A DNA stretch of 64,000 nucleotides from Flavimaribacter sediminis (GCF_019492055.1 NZ_JAICBX010000005.1:310001-374000); one strand, 5' to 3'; shown: positions 9,604 through 18,253, numbered from the stretch's first letter. Notes: generated from the letters alone by a model not told the origin. Numbers and translations are program-made.

Positions 9604-10622
9604 AGCGTCTCCGTGACCTTGCTCAGACGTTCCGGCCGATCCGGATTGCGTCCAAGACGCCGGGACAGCGCTTCAATCAGGCCGTAATATGGCGCGATTG
9701 GCAAGAGCGCGTTGAGTAGTGGGTGGCCGCCGTCCGGAACCCGCAAGGAATGCGCATTTCTGCACAAGGCCGATGTTGCGAAAACCGAGGCGCCCTGCGC
9801 CGCCAGGGCGTCGGCCGAGGCGACGATGGAGGTTTCGGCGCGGTCCCGCGCGGCGATCGCGAGAACAGGAAAGGCAGGCTCGACCAGTTCCACCGGACCG
9901 TGCATGACTTCCGCCGCTGAATAGGCTTCCGCGTGCACGCCGCAGGTTTCCTTGAATTTCAGGGCTACTTCGTTCGCTATCGCCAGTGTCGGACCGCGGC
10001 CAAGCACGAAGACGGAGCGCGCTTCATGAAGCACCTGCCCCATTGCGCTCCAGTCGCACAAAAGCGCCTCCCTCAATTGATCGGGAAAACGGTCCAGCGC
10101 CTGCCCCAGCGCCGGAGACGGCGAAAGCCGCGCGACGATCGCAAGGCCGGCTACAACTGAGCATACGAACGATTTTGTCGCCGCAACACTGCGCTCCGGG
10201 CCGGACGCTAGGTCAATGACGTAATCAGCCGCATCGGCCAGGGGCGACGGCAGTGTGTTGACGAGGGCGATCGTCGTGGCGCCGCCTCGCTGCAAGGCGT
10301 CAGTCATGGCGACGATATCCGGACTTTGTCCTGATTGGGATATTGAAAAGCTCACGGCGTTCGCAGCTTTCGGCGTGACGTTGTACAGGGAGGAAAGCGA
10401 CGGCCCGACGGAAGCGCCGAGAAGTCCAAGCTCGATCTCGCAGGCAATCTTCAGGAAATGCGCCGCGTGGTCCGACGATCCGCGAGCGACCGTAACGATA
10501 TAGCCGGGGTCCGCAACGCGGAAAGCGTCAGCCGCATTCGCAATCGCATCCGCAGACCGTGTGAGCATTCGCTCGACCGCATCCGGTATCTCGGCGATTT
10601 CACGCCTCATGCTCGTCGTCAT
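9600..10622 (-). CDS. SIS-domain sugar isomerase/deaminase, likely glucosamine-6-phosphate deaminase of the NagB-II type
   Basis: A 340-residue protein with two sugar-isomerase (SIS) domains but no glutaminase domain, so it is not GlmS. The first SIS domain carries VARGSSDHAAHF near residue 45 and SISQSGQSPD near 90; the second carries LGRGPTLAIANEVALKFKE near 203 and AEVMHGPVELVEP near 230. With nagA and an amino-sugar kinase on either side, the likely reaction is deamination of glucosamine 6-phosphate to fructose 6-phosphate and ammonia. The start at 10622 is set by an ATGA overlap with the kinase gene; an upstream extension lies inside that gene and is rejected. A pure isomerase role is the alternative. 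Confidence 0.85.
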   Translation of the reverse strand: MTTSMRREIAEIPDAVERMLTRSADAIANAADAFRVADPGYIVTVARGSSDHAAHFLKIACEIELGLLGASVGPSLSSLYNVTPKAANAVSFSISQSGQSPDIVAMTDALQRGGATTIALVNTLPSPLADAADYVIDLASGPERSVAATKSFVCSVVAGLAIVARLSPSPALGQALDRFPDQLREALLCDWSAMGQVLHEARSVFVLGRGPTLAIANEVALKFKETCGVHAEAYSAAEVMHGPVELVEPAFPVLAIAARDRAETSIVASADALAAQGASVFATSALCRNAHSLRVPDGGHPLLNALLPIAPYYGLIEALSRRLGRNPDRPERLSKVTETL

Positions 10623-11497
10623 CTGATCTGTCCGGTTGTTCGGAATTCCTGCACAGCAAGCTGTACGGCGCCAACAAGCGCGTCGGTCTGTGGCGGTTTG
10701 ACAATCGCCCGGAAGCGCGCTCCGATACGGGTCGTATAAAGCTCTGCAAGCCCACCAAGCAAACAGAGCGCCTCGCATTCGGGCCACAAAAACGCCTGCA
10801 GTTGCGCTTCGACCTGTAATAGCGTCTTATCCAGAATGTCCAGCGCCACGGCGTCACCGTCATCGGCGGCAGAGAACACCCGCGGAGCGAAGCGCGCAAA
10901 ATCGGTGGGCCTGGCCTGCTGGGCGAACTCGGCGAGGCGCATTGGATCGCTGTCATATTCCGCCAGCACTGCGGTCGTCAGGGGCGATTGCGCCCGGACC
11001 TTGTCGTAAGCCAGCAATGTCTCCTGCAGAAGCTCGCGACCGATTCTGGCGCCGCTTCCCTGATCGCCGACGGCGAAGCCCCAGCCTCCTGCGCGGAAAA
11101 TTGAGCCGTTTCGGCGGCCGAAAAGCACCGAACCGGTTCCCAGCACCATGACCGCGCCGTCCATGTCGCCAAGCGCGCCCTGCAGGGCGGTTCCGGCGTC
11201 GTCTTCAATGACGCACCGCTCGAACGGCAAATGCCCCCTGACCGCTTCGGCCGCGGATGCAAGGTTGGCGCCCGCGAGCCCCAGAAAGGCGGGAAGTGAG
11301 GAGAGCGTCGCATCACCGTGTCCGGCGTCGGCGAGCGCCGCGCGCGCCGCTATTACGATATTCTCCGCAGCACCTTTCGGATCCGTTGAAACATTGGCCG
11401 GACCGGAAACGGCGCGCCCGAGGATAGCGCCGCCATGATCGGCCACGGCGGCCCTGCAACTGGTGCCTCCACCATCCACTGCCAATATCAATGTCAT
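10619..11497 (-). CDS. N-acetylglucosamine kinase, BadF/BadG/BcrA/BcrD ATPase family
   Basis: A 292-residue sugar kinase of the actin-like ATPase fold. The phosphate-1 loop VDGGGTSCRAA is at residues 7-17, GLAGANL near 73, EDDAGTALQGA near 98 and the GTGS turn near 118. Related proteins phosphorylate GlcNAc or related sugars at the 6-position. Position at the head of an operon with deaminase and NagA supports GlcNAc as substrate and implies uptake or recycling of the unphosphorylated sugar rather than PTS transport. The stop overlaps the next start as ATGA. No dedicated regulator gene lies beside the operon. Confidence 0.88.
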   Translation of the reverse strand: MTLILAVDGGGTSCRAAVADHGGAILGRAVSGPANVSTDPKGAAENIVIAARAALADAGHGDATLSSLPAFLGLAGANLASAAEAVRGHLPFERCVIEDDAGTALQGALGDMDGAVMVLGTGSVLFGRRNGSIFRAGGWGFAVGDQGSGARIGRELLQETLLAYDKVRAQSPLTTAVLAEYDSDPMRLAEFAQQARPTDFARFAPRVFSAADDGDAVALDILDKTLLQVEAQLQAFLWPECEALCLLGGLAELYTTRIGARFRAIVKPPQTDALVGAVQLAVQEFRTTGQIR

Positions 11498-11787
11498 AAG
11501 TTTCCTCGATTACGCGGCGATATTACCAAAGAAACACCGTCCACCAAGTGTGAAAGAACTCATTCAATTATATTTACCTATTAATTTCATAGATTTGGCT
11601 TCTCTCTATAGCGCGTACATCCTTCACATAGACCCACTTTTGGATGAAGGTATGAAATTGTAATTTCGGTCAAACGGAATCTCCTGCGGAACTGAATATA
11701 CATTGATGCGGGATGCGGAGCAGCATCGAAGGCGCGCTATCGACAGGCATAGGTCCGTCTGCTAAACGTTCCGCCCTCCGCGACGCC
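11498..11787. promoter_or_regulatory. Divergent intergenic region between the GlcNAc operon and the MFS gene
   Basis: This 290-base gap is clearly AT-richer than its surroundings and holds no convincing gene. It must carry the promoters of the leftward amino-sugar operon and of the rightward transporter gene. A 14-base near-palindrome, GAAATT-GT-AATTTC, lies at 11654-11667 and is the only clear operator-like element I see. The exact start of the transporter is uncertain, so the right boundary may be 11712 or 11823. Confidence 0.45.
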
Positions 11788-12969
11788 ATGTCCGCGACAC
11801 CCCAAAACCGGCTCCAACACACGATGATGAACAACGCCCGCGTCCATGTGTCATTGCTGTTTCTCGTCAACGGCTTCCTGATCGGTAACTGGGCGCCCAA
11901 GATTCCGGAATTTGCCGAAAGGCTGCTGCTCGACGAAGGTCAGCTTGGCGTCATGATCGCCGTCTTCGGCATGGGCGCCCTTGTCACCATGCCGTTGACC
12001 GGCGTTGTGATCGCCCGCATCGGACCCGTTTTCGCCGTACGTCTTACCGCACTTGTCGCAGCATCGACGCTGTTGTGGGTCACGCTGGCGCCCAACCACG
12101 GACTTGCCGCACTCTCGCTGTTCGTGTTCGGCGGATCGATCGCCGGCATGGATGTGGCGATGAACGCCGTGGCCGTTGAAGTCGAGCGCAGGCGCGGCGC
12201 GCCAATCATGTCTTCCTGTCATGGCTTCTGGAGCCTCGGCGGATTGTTCGGCGCGGTCGCGGGCGGCTATCTGTTGCAATATGCAGGCGTCATGCTGCAT
12301 GCGTTGTTCGTCACCGCGATTTCGGCAGCGCTGGTCGGATTTGTCCTGCTTGGCCTGCGCCTTGACGATGCGCCCGTGGACACCGAACAGCGCCAGCCGA
12401 TCCGTTTTCCGCGCACCCTGCTGCCATACATGATTGGGCTGCTCGCTCTGTTTTCCGCGATGCCCGAAGGCGTCGTGATCGACTGGAGCGCCCTCTATCT
12501 GCGACAGGAATTGAACGCTGACGCCTTCGTTTCAGGGTTGGCGTTCGGCGCTTTCTCGGCCGCCATGGCGACCGTGCGGTTCTTCGGCGATCCCGTTCGC
12601 AAACGGCTTGGCGCTGTCAGAACTGTCCAGATCTGCGCCGGCTCCGCCTTTATCGGTTTCCTGATCGCCGGCATGGCGACATCGCCCGAAATAGCTGTCG
12701 CAGGCTTTCTGATCACCGGGCTTGGGCTTTCCAATCTTGTGCCTATCGCCTTCTCAGCGGCCGGCAATCTCCCGGGCATTGCTCCCGGCATCGCCCTGTC
12801 GCTAACCACGACGATCGGTTATTCCGGCATCCTCGTCGCGCCTGTGCTGATTGGCTATGTCGCGGAATACACCAGCTTCAGCGCCATTTTCACGGGGCTC
12901 TCGCTGATGCTGTTCGCAATCCTGCTCATGGCCCCCAATTCCCGCTACGCCGATGTCGGAAGAGCATGA
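11788..12969 (+). CDS. Major facilitator superfamily transporter
   Basis: A 393-residue membrane protein with about twelve hydrophobic segments in two halves. The first helix is LLFLVNGFLIGNWAPKIPEF, followed by the MFS loop around GVVIARIGP. The pattern NGFxxGxWAxxIP resembles the FucP/sugar-related MFS group, and a divergent position next to the GlcNAc operon makes an amino-sugar or muropeptide substrate plausible but unproven. Starts at 11713, 11788 and 11824 are all in frame; none has a strong ribosome site, and I picked 11788 as a compromise. It overlaps tlyA by 17 bases. Confidence 0.75.
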   Translation: MSATPQNRLQHTMMNNARVHVSLLFLVNGFLIGNWAPKIPEFAERLLLDEGQLGVMIAVFGMGALVTMPLTGVVIARIGPVFAVRLTALVAASTLLWVTLAPNHGLAALSLFVFGGSIAGMDVAMNAVAVEVERRRGAPIMSSCHGFWSLGGLFGAVAGGYLLQYAGVMLHALFVTAISAALVGFVLLGLRLDDAPVDTEQRQPIRFPRTLLPYMIGLLALFSAMPEGVVIDWSALYLRQELNADAFVSGLAFGAFSAAMATVRFFGDPVRKRLGAVRTVQICAGSAFIGFLIAGMATSPEIAVAGFLITGLGLSNLVPIAFSAAGNLPGIAPGIALSLTTTIGYSGILVAPVLIGYVAEYTSFSAIFTGLSLMLFAILLMAPNSRYADVGRA

Positions 12970-13711
12970 CGCCAAACGCCAGCGGCTCGACCAGTTGCTG
13001 ACCGAACTCGGCCATTTCGACAGCCGCGCGCGGGCGCGCGACGCGATACTGCGCGGTACGGTTTCGGTTGACGGCGACGTCTGCGCTAAACCCGGCGCCA
13101 AAACCCCGGAGAACGCCGTGATCGCTATCGATGACCCTGCGCGGGGTTACGTGTCACGCGCCGCCCTGAAGCTGGTCGCAGCGCTCGATCATTTCGATTT
13201 CCAACCGGCTGGATGTTGCATACTCGATATCGGCGCGTCGACTGGCGGTTTCACCCAGGCGCTGCTCGAACGCGGCGCCTCGCATGTGATCGCTGTCGAC
13301 GTCGGTCATGGACAGCTCCATAATTCGCTGCTCGCCGATGCGCGGGTGACGAACCGCGAAGGCGTGAACGCCCGCGATTTGCCGGATGATATTGCCGGCG
13401 GACGAATAGTGAGCGGCGTTGTCAGCGATGTCAGCTTCATCTCGCTGCGCCTCGCCGTGCCGATGGCTCTTGGCATGGTCGCGCAAGGCGGCTTTTGCGT
13501 GCTGCTTGTCAAACCGCAATTCGAAGCAGGAAAGGAGGCGATCGGCAAGGGCGGTATATTGCGCGATCCGAAAGCGGGCCCAAAGATCGCACACGAAGTG
13601 TCTGCATGGCTCGACGGCCTGCCGGGATGGAAAAGCCTTGGCTTTATCCCCTCCCCCATAGAAGGCTCCGACGGAAATCGCGAATTCCTGCTTGGCGGCG
13701 CAAGATCATGA
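12953..13711 (+). CDS. tlyA: TlyA-family rRNA (cytidine-2'-O)-methyltransferase
   Basis: A 252-residue protein with an N-terminal S4 RNA-binding domain (about residues 8-65, RLDQLLTELGHFDSRARARD) and an FtsJ-like methyltransferase domain. The SAM motif is DIGASTGGFTQALLERGA near residue 88. The K-D-K-E set of 2'-O-methyltransferases is visible as SRAALKL, VVSDVSFISL, LLVKPQFEAG and GNREFLL. TlyA methylates cytidines of 16S and 23S rRNA; TlyA proteins with a short N-terminus may modify only 23S. It overlaps the transporter gene upstream and the RlmD-like gene downstream (ATGA). Confidence 0.9.
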   Translation: MSEEHDAKRQRLDQLLTELGHFDSRARARDAILRGTVSVDGDVCAKPGAKTPENAVIAIDDPARGYVSRAALKLVAALDHFDFQPAGCCILDIGASTGGFTQALLERGASHVIAVDVGHGQLHNSLLADARVTNREGVNARDLPDDIAGGRIVSGVVSDVSFISLRLAVPMALGMVAQGGFCVLLVKPQFEAGKEAIGKGGILRDPKAGPKIAHEVSAWLDGLPGWKSLGFIPSPIEGSDGNREFLLGGARS

Positions 13712-14934
13712 CAGAGACAGTTGTCATTGACGCCATGGGCGCACAGGGTGACGGCATCGCCGAAAACGGCGGTTTCATTCCCTTTACTTTGCCGGGAGAG
13801 ACTGTCTCGATCGAACGTCACGGCAAGGAAGTCATCCTGACTGACGTACTGAAGGCTTCGGAGAGCCGAAGGCAACCGCCCTGCCCGCATTTCGGGCCAG
13901 CGGGCGACCTGTGCGGAGGATGCGCGACCCAGCATGCCGATGACGGCTTCTACAGACGCTGGAAACGCCAACTCGTCGTGGACGCGCTCGTGTCCAGAGG
14001 CATTAAAACCGAAACCGCAGAGCTGCATATCTGTGAACCGGGCGCGCGGCGGCGTATCGTGCTGACAGCGCGTAAAACCGGAGAAGGCCCGGTGCTCGGC
14101 TTCAACCAGGCCGGTAGCCACACCGTCTTTGCGCTTCAGCGATGTCTCGTCGCGACAGATGGCCTCAATCGTAAACTTGGCGATCTCAGGGCCCTGTTGC
14201 AGCACATTCCCGGCAAATCGCTGCGGATGACGGCTCTGGAAACAGAGACCGGACTGGATGTCGCAATTTCGGGGGGGCCTGCATTGCGCCCGCCCCAGCG
14301 ACAAGCGGCCGTCGCCGAAGCGCTGAAGCGCGATATCGCGCGTCTTTCCTGCAACGACGAGATTTTGATCGAGCCACGCAAGCCGGTCCTGCAATTCGGC
14401 AAGGCGTCGGTAACCCCGCCGCCCGGCGGATTCGTACAGGCCGTATTGCAGGCCGAAAAGACCATGACGAACCTTGTGCTCGCACATCTGAAGAAGACGA
14501 AACGCGTCGCCGATCTCTTCAGCGGCTGCGGAACGTTTGCGCTGGCGCTTGCCGGACAGTCTGCAGTCCACGCAGTGGAAAGCGACGGCCCGTCGCTCGC
14601 TGCGCTCGATCGCGCGGCGCGTCACACGCCGGGTTTGAAACCTGTCACGAGCGAAAAGCGGGATCTGTATCGCCGACCTCTGACGAGAAACGAATTGAAG
14701 ACCTTCGACGGCGTGACCTTTGATCCGCCGCGGGCGGGCGCCGAACAACAATGCCTGGAAATCGCGGCGTCAACGGTCAGAAGAGTTGCTGCGATCTCCT
14801 GCAATCCGGTGACGCTTGCCCGCGATCTGGAAATCCTGACGACGGCAGGTTTCGAGGTGACGTCAGTGACGCCGATCGATCAGTTTCTCTGGTCGCCTCA
14901 CGTCGAGGTTGTCGCGCTGCTCGAACGAAAGTAG
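13708..14934 (+). CDS. Class I SAM-dependent RNA (uracil-C5) methyltransferase, TrmA/RlmD family
   Basis: A 408-residue member of the RumA/TrmA family, which makes 5-methyluridine in rRNA or tRNA. A degenerate TRAM region is followed by a [4Fe-4S] cysteine cluster (CPHFGPAGDLCGGC, near residue 52), the SAM-binding segment VADLFSGCGTFALALA near 266, FDPPRAGAEQQCLE near 337 and the catalytic cysteine in SCNPVTLARDL near 363. The ATG at 13708 overlaps the tlyA stop, so the pair is translationally coupled; the longer frame to the left is inside tlyA. The exact target uridine cannot be deduced. It ends with TAG, 17 bases before a convergent gene. Confidence 0.9.
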   Translation: MTETVVIDAMGAQGDGIAENGGFIPFTLPGETVSIERHGKEVILTDVLKASESRRQPPCPHFGPAGDLCGGCATQHADDGFYRRWKRQLVVDALVSRGIKTETAELHICEPGARRRIVLTARKTGEGPVLGFNQAGSHTVFALQRCLVATDGLNRKLGDLRALLQHIPGKSLRMTALETETGLDVAISGGPALRPPQRQAAVAEALKRDIARLSCNDEILIEPRKPVLQFGKASVTPPPGGFVQAVLQAEKTMTNLVLAHLKKTKRVADLFSGCGTFALALAGQSAVHAVESDGPSLAALDRAARHTPGLKPVTSEKRDLYRRPLTRNELKTFDGVTFDPPRAGAEQQCLEIAASTVRRVAAISCNPVTLARDLEILTTAGFEVTSVTPIDQFLWSPHVEVVALLERK

Positions 14935-14951
14935 CCCATGACGCCGCGCCG

Positions 14952-15338
14952 TCACGTTTTCTTGTGATCAACGCTTTCCATGTCAGCCGGAATACAGTTG
15001 ATCGCGATCGTCTCCATGCCCGTGTCAGCCTTGCCGTCGCAATCGAGGGCCGTCGGCGCGCCGGATGGCGGGTCGATGTTGAACACCGTATGTCCAGGAT
15101 CGTCTTCCGGCTCGCTCGATCGTAGACCCGATACGCCGTTATCGCAGGCGATTTCACTGTGCTCGCTGAACACAGCGGCGGGAACCACAAAAATATGTTC
15201 TGCGTCGTGGCTGGCGGAGCAGAATGCACTGCTGAAACTCTCAAAGCTGTCGGCTTCCATAACCACTGACTGCGCGAAAGTCGGCGTCGCTGCGAAAATC
15301 GACAGGACGATCAGGTGCGAACAGAACATTCGTGTCAT
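14952..15338 (-). CDS. Small exported cysteine-containing protein of unknown function
   Basis: A 128-residue protein with a clear Sec signal peptide: MTRMF, a hydrophobic core and a TFAQ cleavage-type end near residue 23. The mature part is acidic and has four cysteines at about 40, 65, 100 and 115, which could make two disulfides in the periplasm. I do not recognise the family. The gene is convergent with the RNA methyltransferase and separated from the crotonase gene by 151 bases, so it may be expressed alone. Confidence 0.65.
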   Translation of the reverse strand: MTRMFCSHLIVLSIFAATPTFAQSVVMEADSFESFSSAFCSASHDAEHIFVVPAAVFSEHSEIACDNGVSGLRSSEPEDDPGHTVFNIDPPSGAPTALDCDGKADTGMETIAINCIPADMESVDHKKT

Positions 15339-15489
15339 GGCGTCACCCTCCCTGGCTGCTCGATACTTCCAAAAATCTATCTAGGCGTGCAATGGTCGCA
15401 TATAAGCTCGGAAGGTCAAGCGCAGGTCTCGCTCATGCAGCCCCTGCCCCAGGGCGGCGTGGGCAGGAGTTCTTCTGTCCGGAAAATCG

Positions 15490-16269
15490 TCAGCCCGCCT
15501 TGCGGCTCCTGGCAAGGAAAGCCTCGAAAGCGGCCCGCGCCTCGGCGGAGCCCAGTCGTTCGCTGAACCTGTTCGATTCCTCCCTGATCCGCCCGACTAC
15601 CTCTTCGCGGGTTCCTCCACGCATCAGCTCGCGGGCGATCTGCATGGCTTCCGGCGGCTTGGACGCAATGGTTTCCGCCGCGGCGAGCGTTGAAATCTCG
15701 AGCTCATCCTCGCCCACGACCTTGTAGACGAGACCCGCGTCACGGGCGTCTTCGCCGCTAAACCCGACACCGGCGGCAAGCATCGCAAAGGCGCGCTGAT
15801 AGCCCATCACGCGCGGCCCAAGCAGACTGGATCCAGCCTCCGGCACCAGCGCCAGATCGACGAAGGGCGTTCGGAATTCAGACCGCGCGGTGGCGAAGGT
15901 CATGTCGCAATGGAACTGCATCGTCACGCCAACGCCGATCGCCAGGCCGTCCACCCCGGCAACGATCGGTTTTTTGGCGTTCGCCAGTCCCATCAGGAAA
16001 CGGCCGACCTCGCCTTCGCCTATACGTCCATTGACGGCGTAGCCGAGAAAGTCGGCCAAATCGTTGCCGGCGGTAAAGCAGCCTGGCGCGCCGAGAAAGA
16101 CGTGGACCCGGACCGCAACGTCATCGTCACCGGCCTCAAGCGCGTCGGCCATGATGCGGTACATGTCTTGCGTAATGGCATTCTTCTTGTCCGGCCGATT
16201 GAAGCGGATCACCTGGACCGCTCCGTCATATTGTTGTGGTCGCTCGACCAGAACGAGTTCACTCATCAT
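15490..16269 (-). CDS. Enoyl-CoA hydratase/isomerase family protein
   Basis: A 259-residue crotonase-fold enzyme. RPDKKNAITQDMY near residue 24, APGCFTAGNDLADF near 60 (first oxyanion-hole loop) and GLAIGVGVTM near 103 (second) are present. The catalytic region reads FVDLALVPEAGSS: the Glu is in the PE-G-SS position used by delta3,delta2-enoyl-CoA isomerases, while the hydratase Glu position is Phe, so isomerase-type activity is more likely than hydration. GGGGAAG lies just before the tandem ATGATG start. The gene begins 7 bases after the acyl-CoA dehydrogenase stop and is in the same operon. Confidence 0.85.
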   Translation of the reverse strand: MMSELVLVERPQQYDGAVQVIRFNRPDKKNAITQDMYRIMADALEAGDDDVAVRVHVFLGAPGCFTAGNDLADFLGYAVNGRIGEGEVGRFLMGLANAKKPIVAGVDGLAIGVGVTMQFHCDMTFATARSEFRTPFVDLALVPEAGSSLLGPRVMGYQRAFAMLAAGVGFSGEDARDAGLVYKVVGEDELEISTLAAAETIASKPPEAMQIARELMRGGTREEVVGRIREESNRFSERLGSAEARAAFEAFLARSRKAG

Positions 16270-16276
16270 CTTCCCC

Positions 16277-18070
16277 CTAAACGGCCAGCGCCAACCGCGC
16301 GTTGAACAGACTTTCAGCACCGCCGGTCACAGCCTGACGAAGCGCCGACGTTTCACCGAGAAGATTTTCGGCGCAGAACCGGCAGAGCGCGATGCGGCGC
16401 GGCTCGTTTCCATCTCCGGCCTCGGCAAGCGCGCCCTTCGCCAGATAGACGGAGCCGGCGGCAAGACCAAACAGACGCTGAAATGGCGTAGCGCCGGCGA
16501 GCGCTTCGCTTACCTTGCCCTCGCTTTGCGCCGCCATCAGCCAGCGCGTGGCGTCTTCCAGATCATCGAGCGCCGCTTCCAGGCGATCGGCCGTGGTTCC
16601 GAACTCCGGGCTGTTGCGGCGCGCTACATCGGCGGCGATATCGCGGAGCTCTGCAATGTATCCAAGAACGTGCTCGCCGCCGGACTGCGGCAGCTTGCGC
16701 ATCACGAGATCAATCGCCTGAATGCCGTTTGTGCCTTCGTAGATCGGAGCGATGCGGGCGTCGCGCAACAAGCGCGCCGCGCCCGTTTCCTCGATGAAAC
16801 CCATGCCGCCGTGAACCTGAACGCCGATAGACGCCGCGTCGACGCCGATATCGGTGGAAAACGCCTTGGCGATCGGCGTTAGCAGGTTCGCTCGCTCCTG
16901 CCAGAATTTCCGCGCGTCCGCCTCGCCCTGCTCCTCGGCTGCGTCCGCCATATCGATAGCGTGGGCGCAACAATAGGCAATGGAACGCGACGCCTGGACC
17001 ATCGCCTTCATGGTCAGCAAGTCGCGCTGGATATCCGGATGCTCGATGATCGGGCTCATGCCCTCTCCGGTCCAGCCGGGCGCGCGGCCCTGGGTGCGCT
17101 CTTGCGCGTAGGCCAGCGCATGCTGATAGGCCGCATCGGCCACGGCGACGCCCTGTATGCCGACGTTGAGACGCGCGTTGTTCATCATGGTGAACATGCA
17201 GGCGAGACCCTTGTTCTCCTCGCCTATCAGCCAGCCGATAGCGCCGGGCGTATCGCCCCGACTGCCGTCTCCGTAAATCATCGTGCAGGTTGGCGACCCA
17301 TGAATGCCGAGCTTGTGTTCCACGCCGCTGCAGAAGAGATCATTGCGCGCGCCCGGCACGCCATCTGCGTCTGGAATGAATTTCGGAACCAGGAAAAGGG
17401 ATATGCCGCGCGTTCCAGCCGGCGCATCCGGCAAGCGAGCGAGCACGAGATGAACAATGTTGTCTGCGAAGTCGTGTTCGCCATAGGTGATGAAAATCTT
17501 CTGGCCGAAAATGCGATACGTGCCGTCGCCCACGGGTTCTGCGCGGGTTTTGAGCGCATTGAGATCGGAACCCGCCTGCGGCTCGGTCAGGTTCATTGTG
17601 CCGGTCCATTCGCCAGTCACCAACTTTTCGAGATAGGTGGATTTGAGCTCGTCGGTAGCGTGTTTTTCAAGCGCCTCTATAGCGCCCATGGTCAGAAGGG
17701 AACAAAGGCTGAAGGCCATAGAACTGCCATTCCACATTTCGCTCGCCGCGATCGAGAGCATCATCGGCAGACCCTGCCCGCCGAAATCCGGTGATCCGGT
17801 CAACCCGTTCCATCCGCCGCCGATCCAGTTTTGGTAAAGTTCCTTCCAACCTTCAGGCGTCGTCACAACGCCATCGGACAGCGGCGTTCCGTCCTCTCCG
17901 GCAAGCGCCAACGGTGAAATCTCTTCTGAGGCAAAGCGGCCTGCCTCGGTCAGAATGGCGTCCACAAGATCTTCGGAAAGGTCTCCCAGACGTCCTTCGT
18001 CCATAGCCGTTTGCAGACCTGCGACATACTTGAGCGTAAAGGAAATTTCGTCAACGGGCGCGCGGTACAT
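16277..18070 (-). CDS. Acyl-CoA dehydrogenase, long C-terminally extended type
   Basis: A 597-residue FAD enzyme that introduces an alpha,beta double bond into acyl-CoA. Features include NLTEPQAGSDLNALKTRA near residue 163, KIFITYGEHDFADNIVHLVLAR near 187, the ARLNVGIQG helix near 295 and VQVHGGMGFIEETGAARLLRD near 420, plus GTNGIQAIDLVMRKLP. The length and the start MYRAPVDEISFTLKYV are shared with alphaproteobacterial fatty-acid dehydrogenases and with DmdC of the dimethylsulfoniopropionate pathway; context with a crotonase favours beta-oxidation. A LiuR-like operator lies about 80 bases upstream of the start. Confidence 0.88.
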   Translation of the reverse strand: MYRAPVDEISFTLKYVAGLQTAMDEGRLGDLSEDLVDAILTEAGRFASEEISPLALAGEDGTPLSDGVVTTPEGWKELYQNWIGGGWNGLTGSPDFGGQGLPMMLSIAASEMWNGSSMAFSLCSLLTMGAIEALEKHATDELKSTYLEKLVTGEWTGTMNLTEPQAGSDLNALKTRAEPVGDGTYRIFGQKIFITYGEHDFADNIVHLVLARLPDAPAGTRGISLFLVPKFIPDADGVPGARNDLFCSGVEHKLGIHGSPTCTMIYGDGSRGDTPGAIGWLIGEENKGLACMFTMMNNARLNVGIQGVAVADAAYQHALAYAQERTQGRAPGWTGEGMSPIIEHPDIQRDLLTMKAMVQASRSIAYCCAHAIDMADAAEEQGEADARKFWQERANLLTPIAKAFSTDIGVDAASIGVQVHGGMGFIEETGAARLLRDARIAPIYEGTNGIQAIDLVMRKLPQSGGEHVLGYIAELRDIAADVARRNSPEFGTTADRLEAALDDLEDATRWLMAAQSEGKVSEALAGATPFQRLFGLAAGSVYLAKGALAEAGDGNEPRRIALCRFCAENLLGETSALRQAVTGGAESLFNARLALAV

Positions 18071-18149
18071 ATGCCGATCCTCTCCCTGGCCGACGCATCG
18101 ATGCGCGGCGATATCTTGCTTCCGGTTTTGCGACCGGCCTAAGTTATTT

Positions 18150-18165
18150 TTACGTAAACGTCAAT
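18150..18165. promoter_or_regulatory. LiuR-like inverted repeat upstream of the acyl-CoA dehydrogenase operon
   Basis: The sequence TTTACGT-AA-ACGTCAA is an imperfect 7-2-7 inverted repeat with the ACGT-NN-ACGT core that I recall for LiuR, a MerR-family regulator of branched-chain amino acid and fatty acid degradation in proteobacteria. It lies in the 183-base divergent gap, 80 bases before the dehydrogenase start and 89 before tsaC. The match is by eye and from memory; no liuR gene is in the window. Confidence 0.5.
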
Positions 18166-18253
18166 CAACGGCTTCGTTGTCGACGCTTCCGTCCGGCGAC
18201 TGCTTTTAACATTGAGCAGCCGTGGCAAGGCTGCTATCAGCCACAATACAGAT

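Noticed and set aside
13306-14751. A 481-codon open frame on the minus strand across tlyA and the RNA methyltransferase genes
   Set aside because: It has no family-like motifs and lies antisense to two genes with complete catalytic signatures. Long antisense frames are common in GC-rich DNA.
15490-18070. Dimethylsulfoniopropionate demethylation genes (DmdC/DmdD)
   Set aside because: The dehydrogenase resembles DmdC in length, but the crotonase lacks features I would expect of DmdD and no dmdA or dmdB is nearby. General acyl-CoA oxidation is the safer call.
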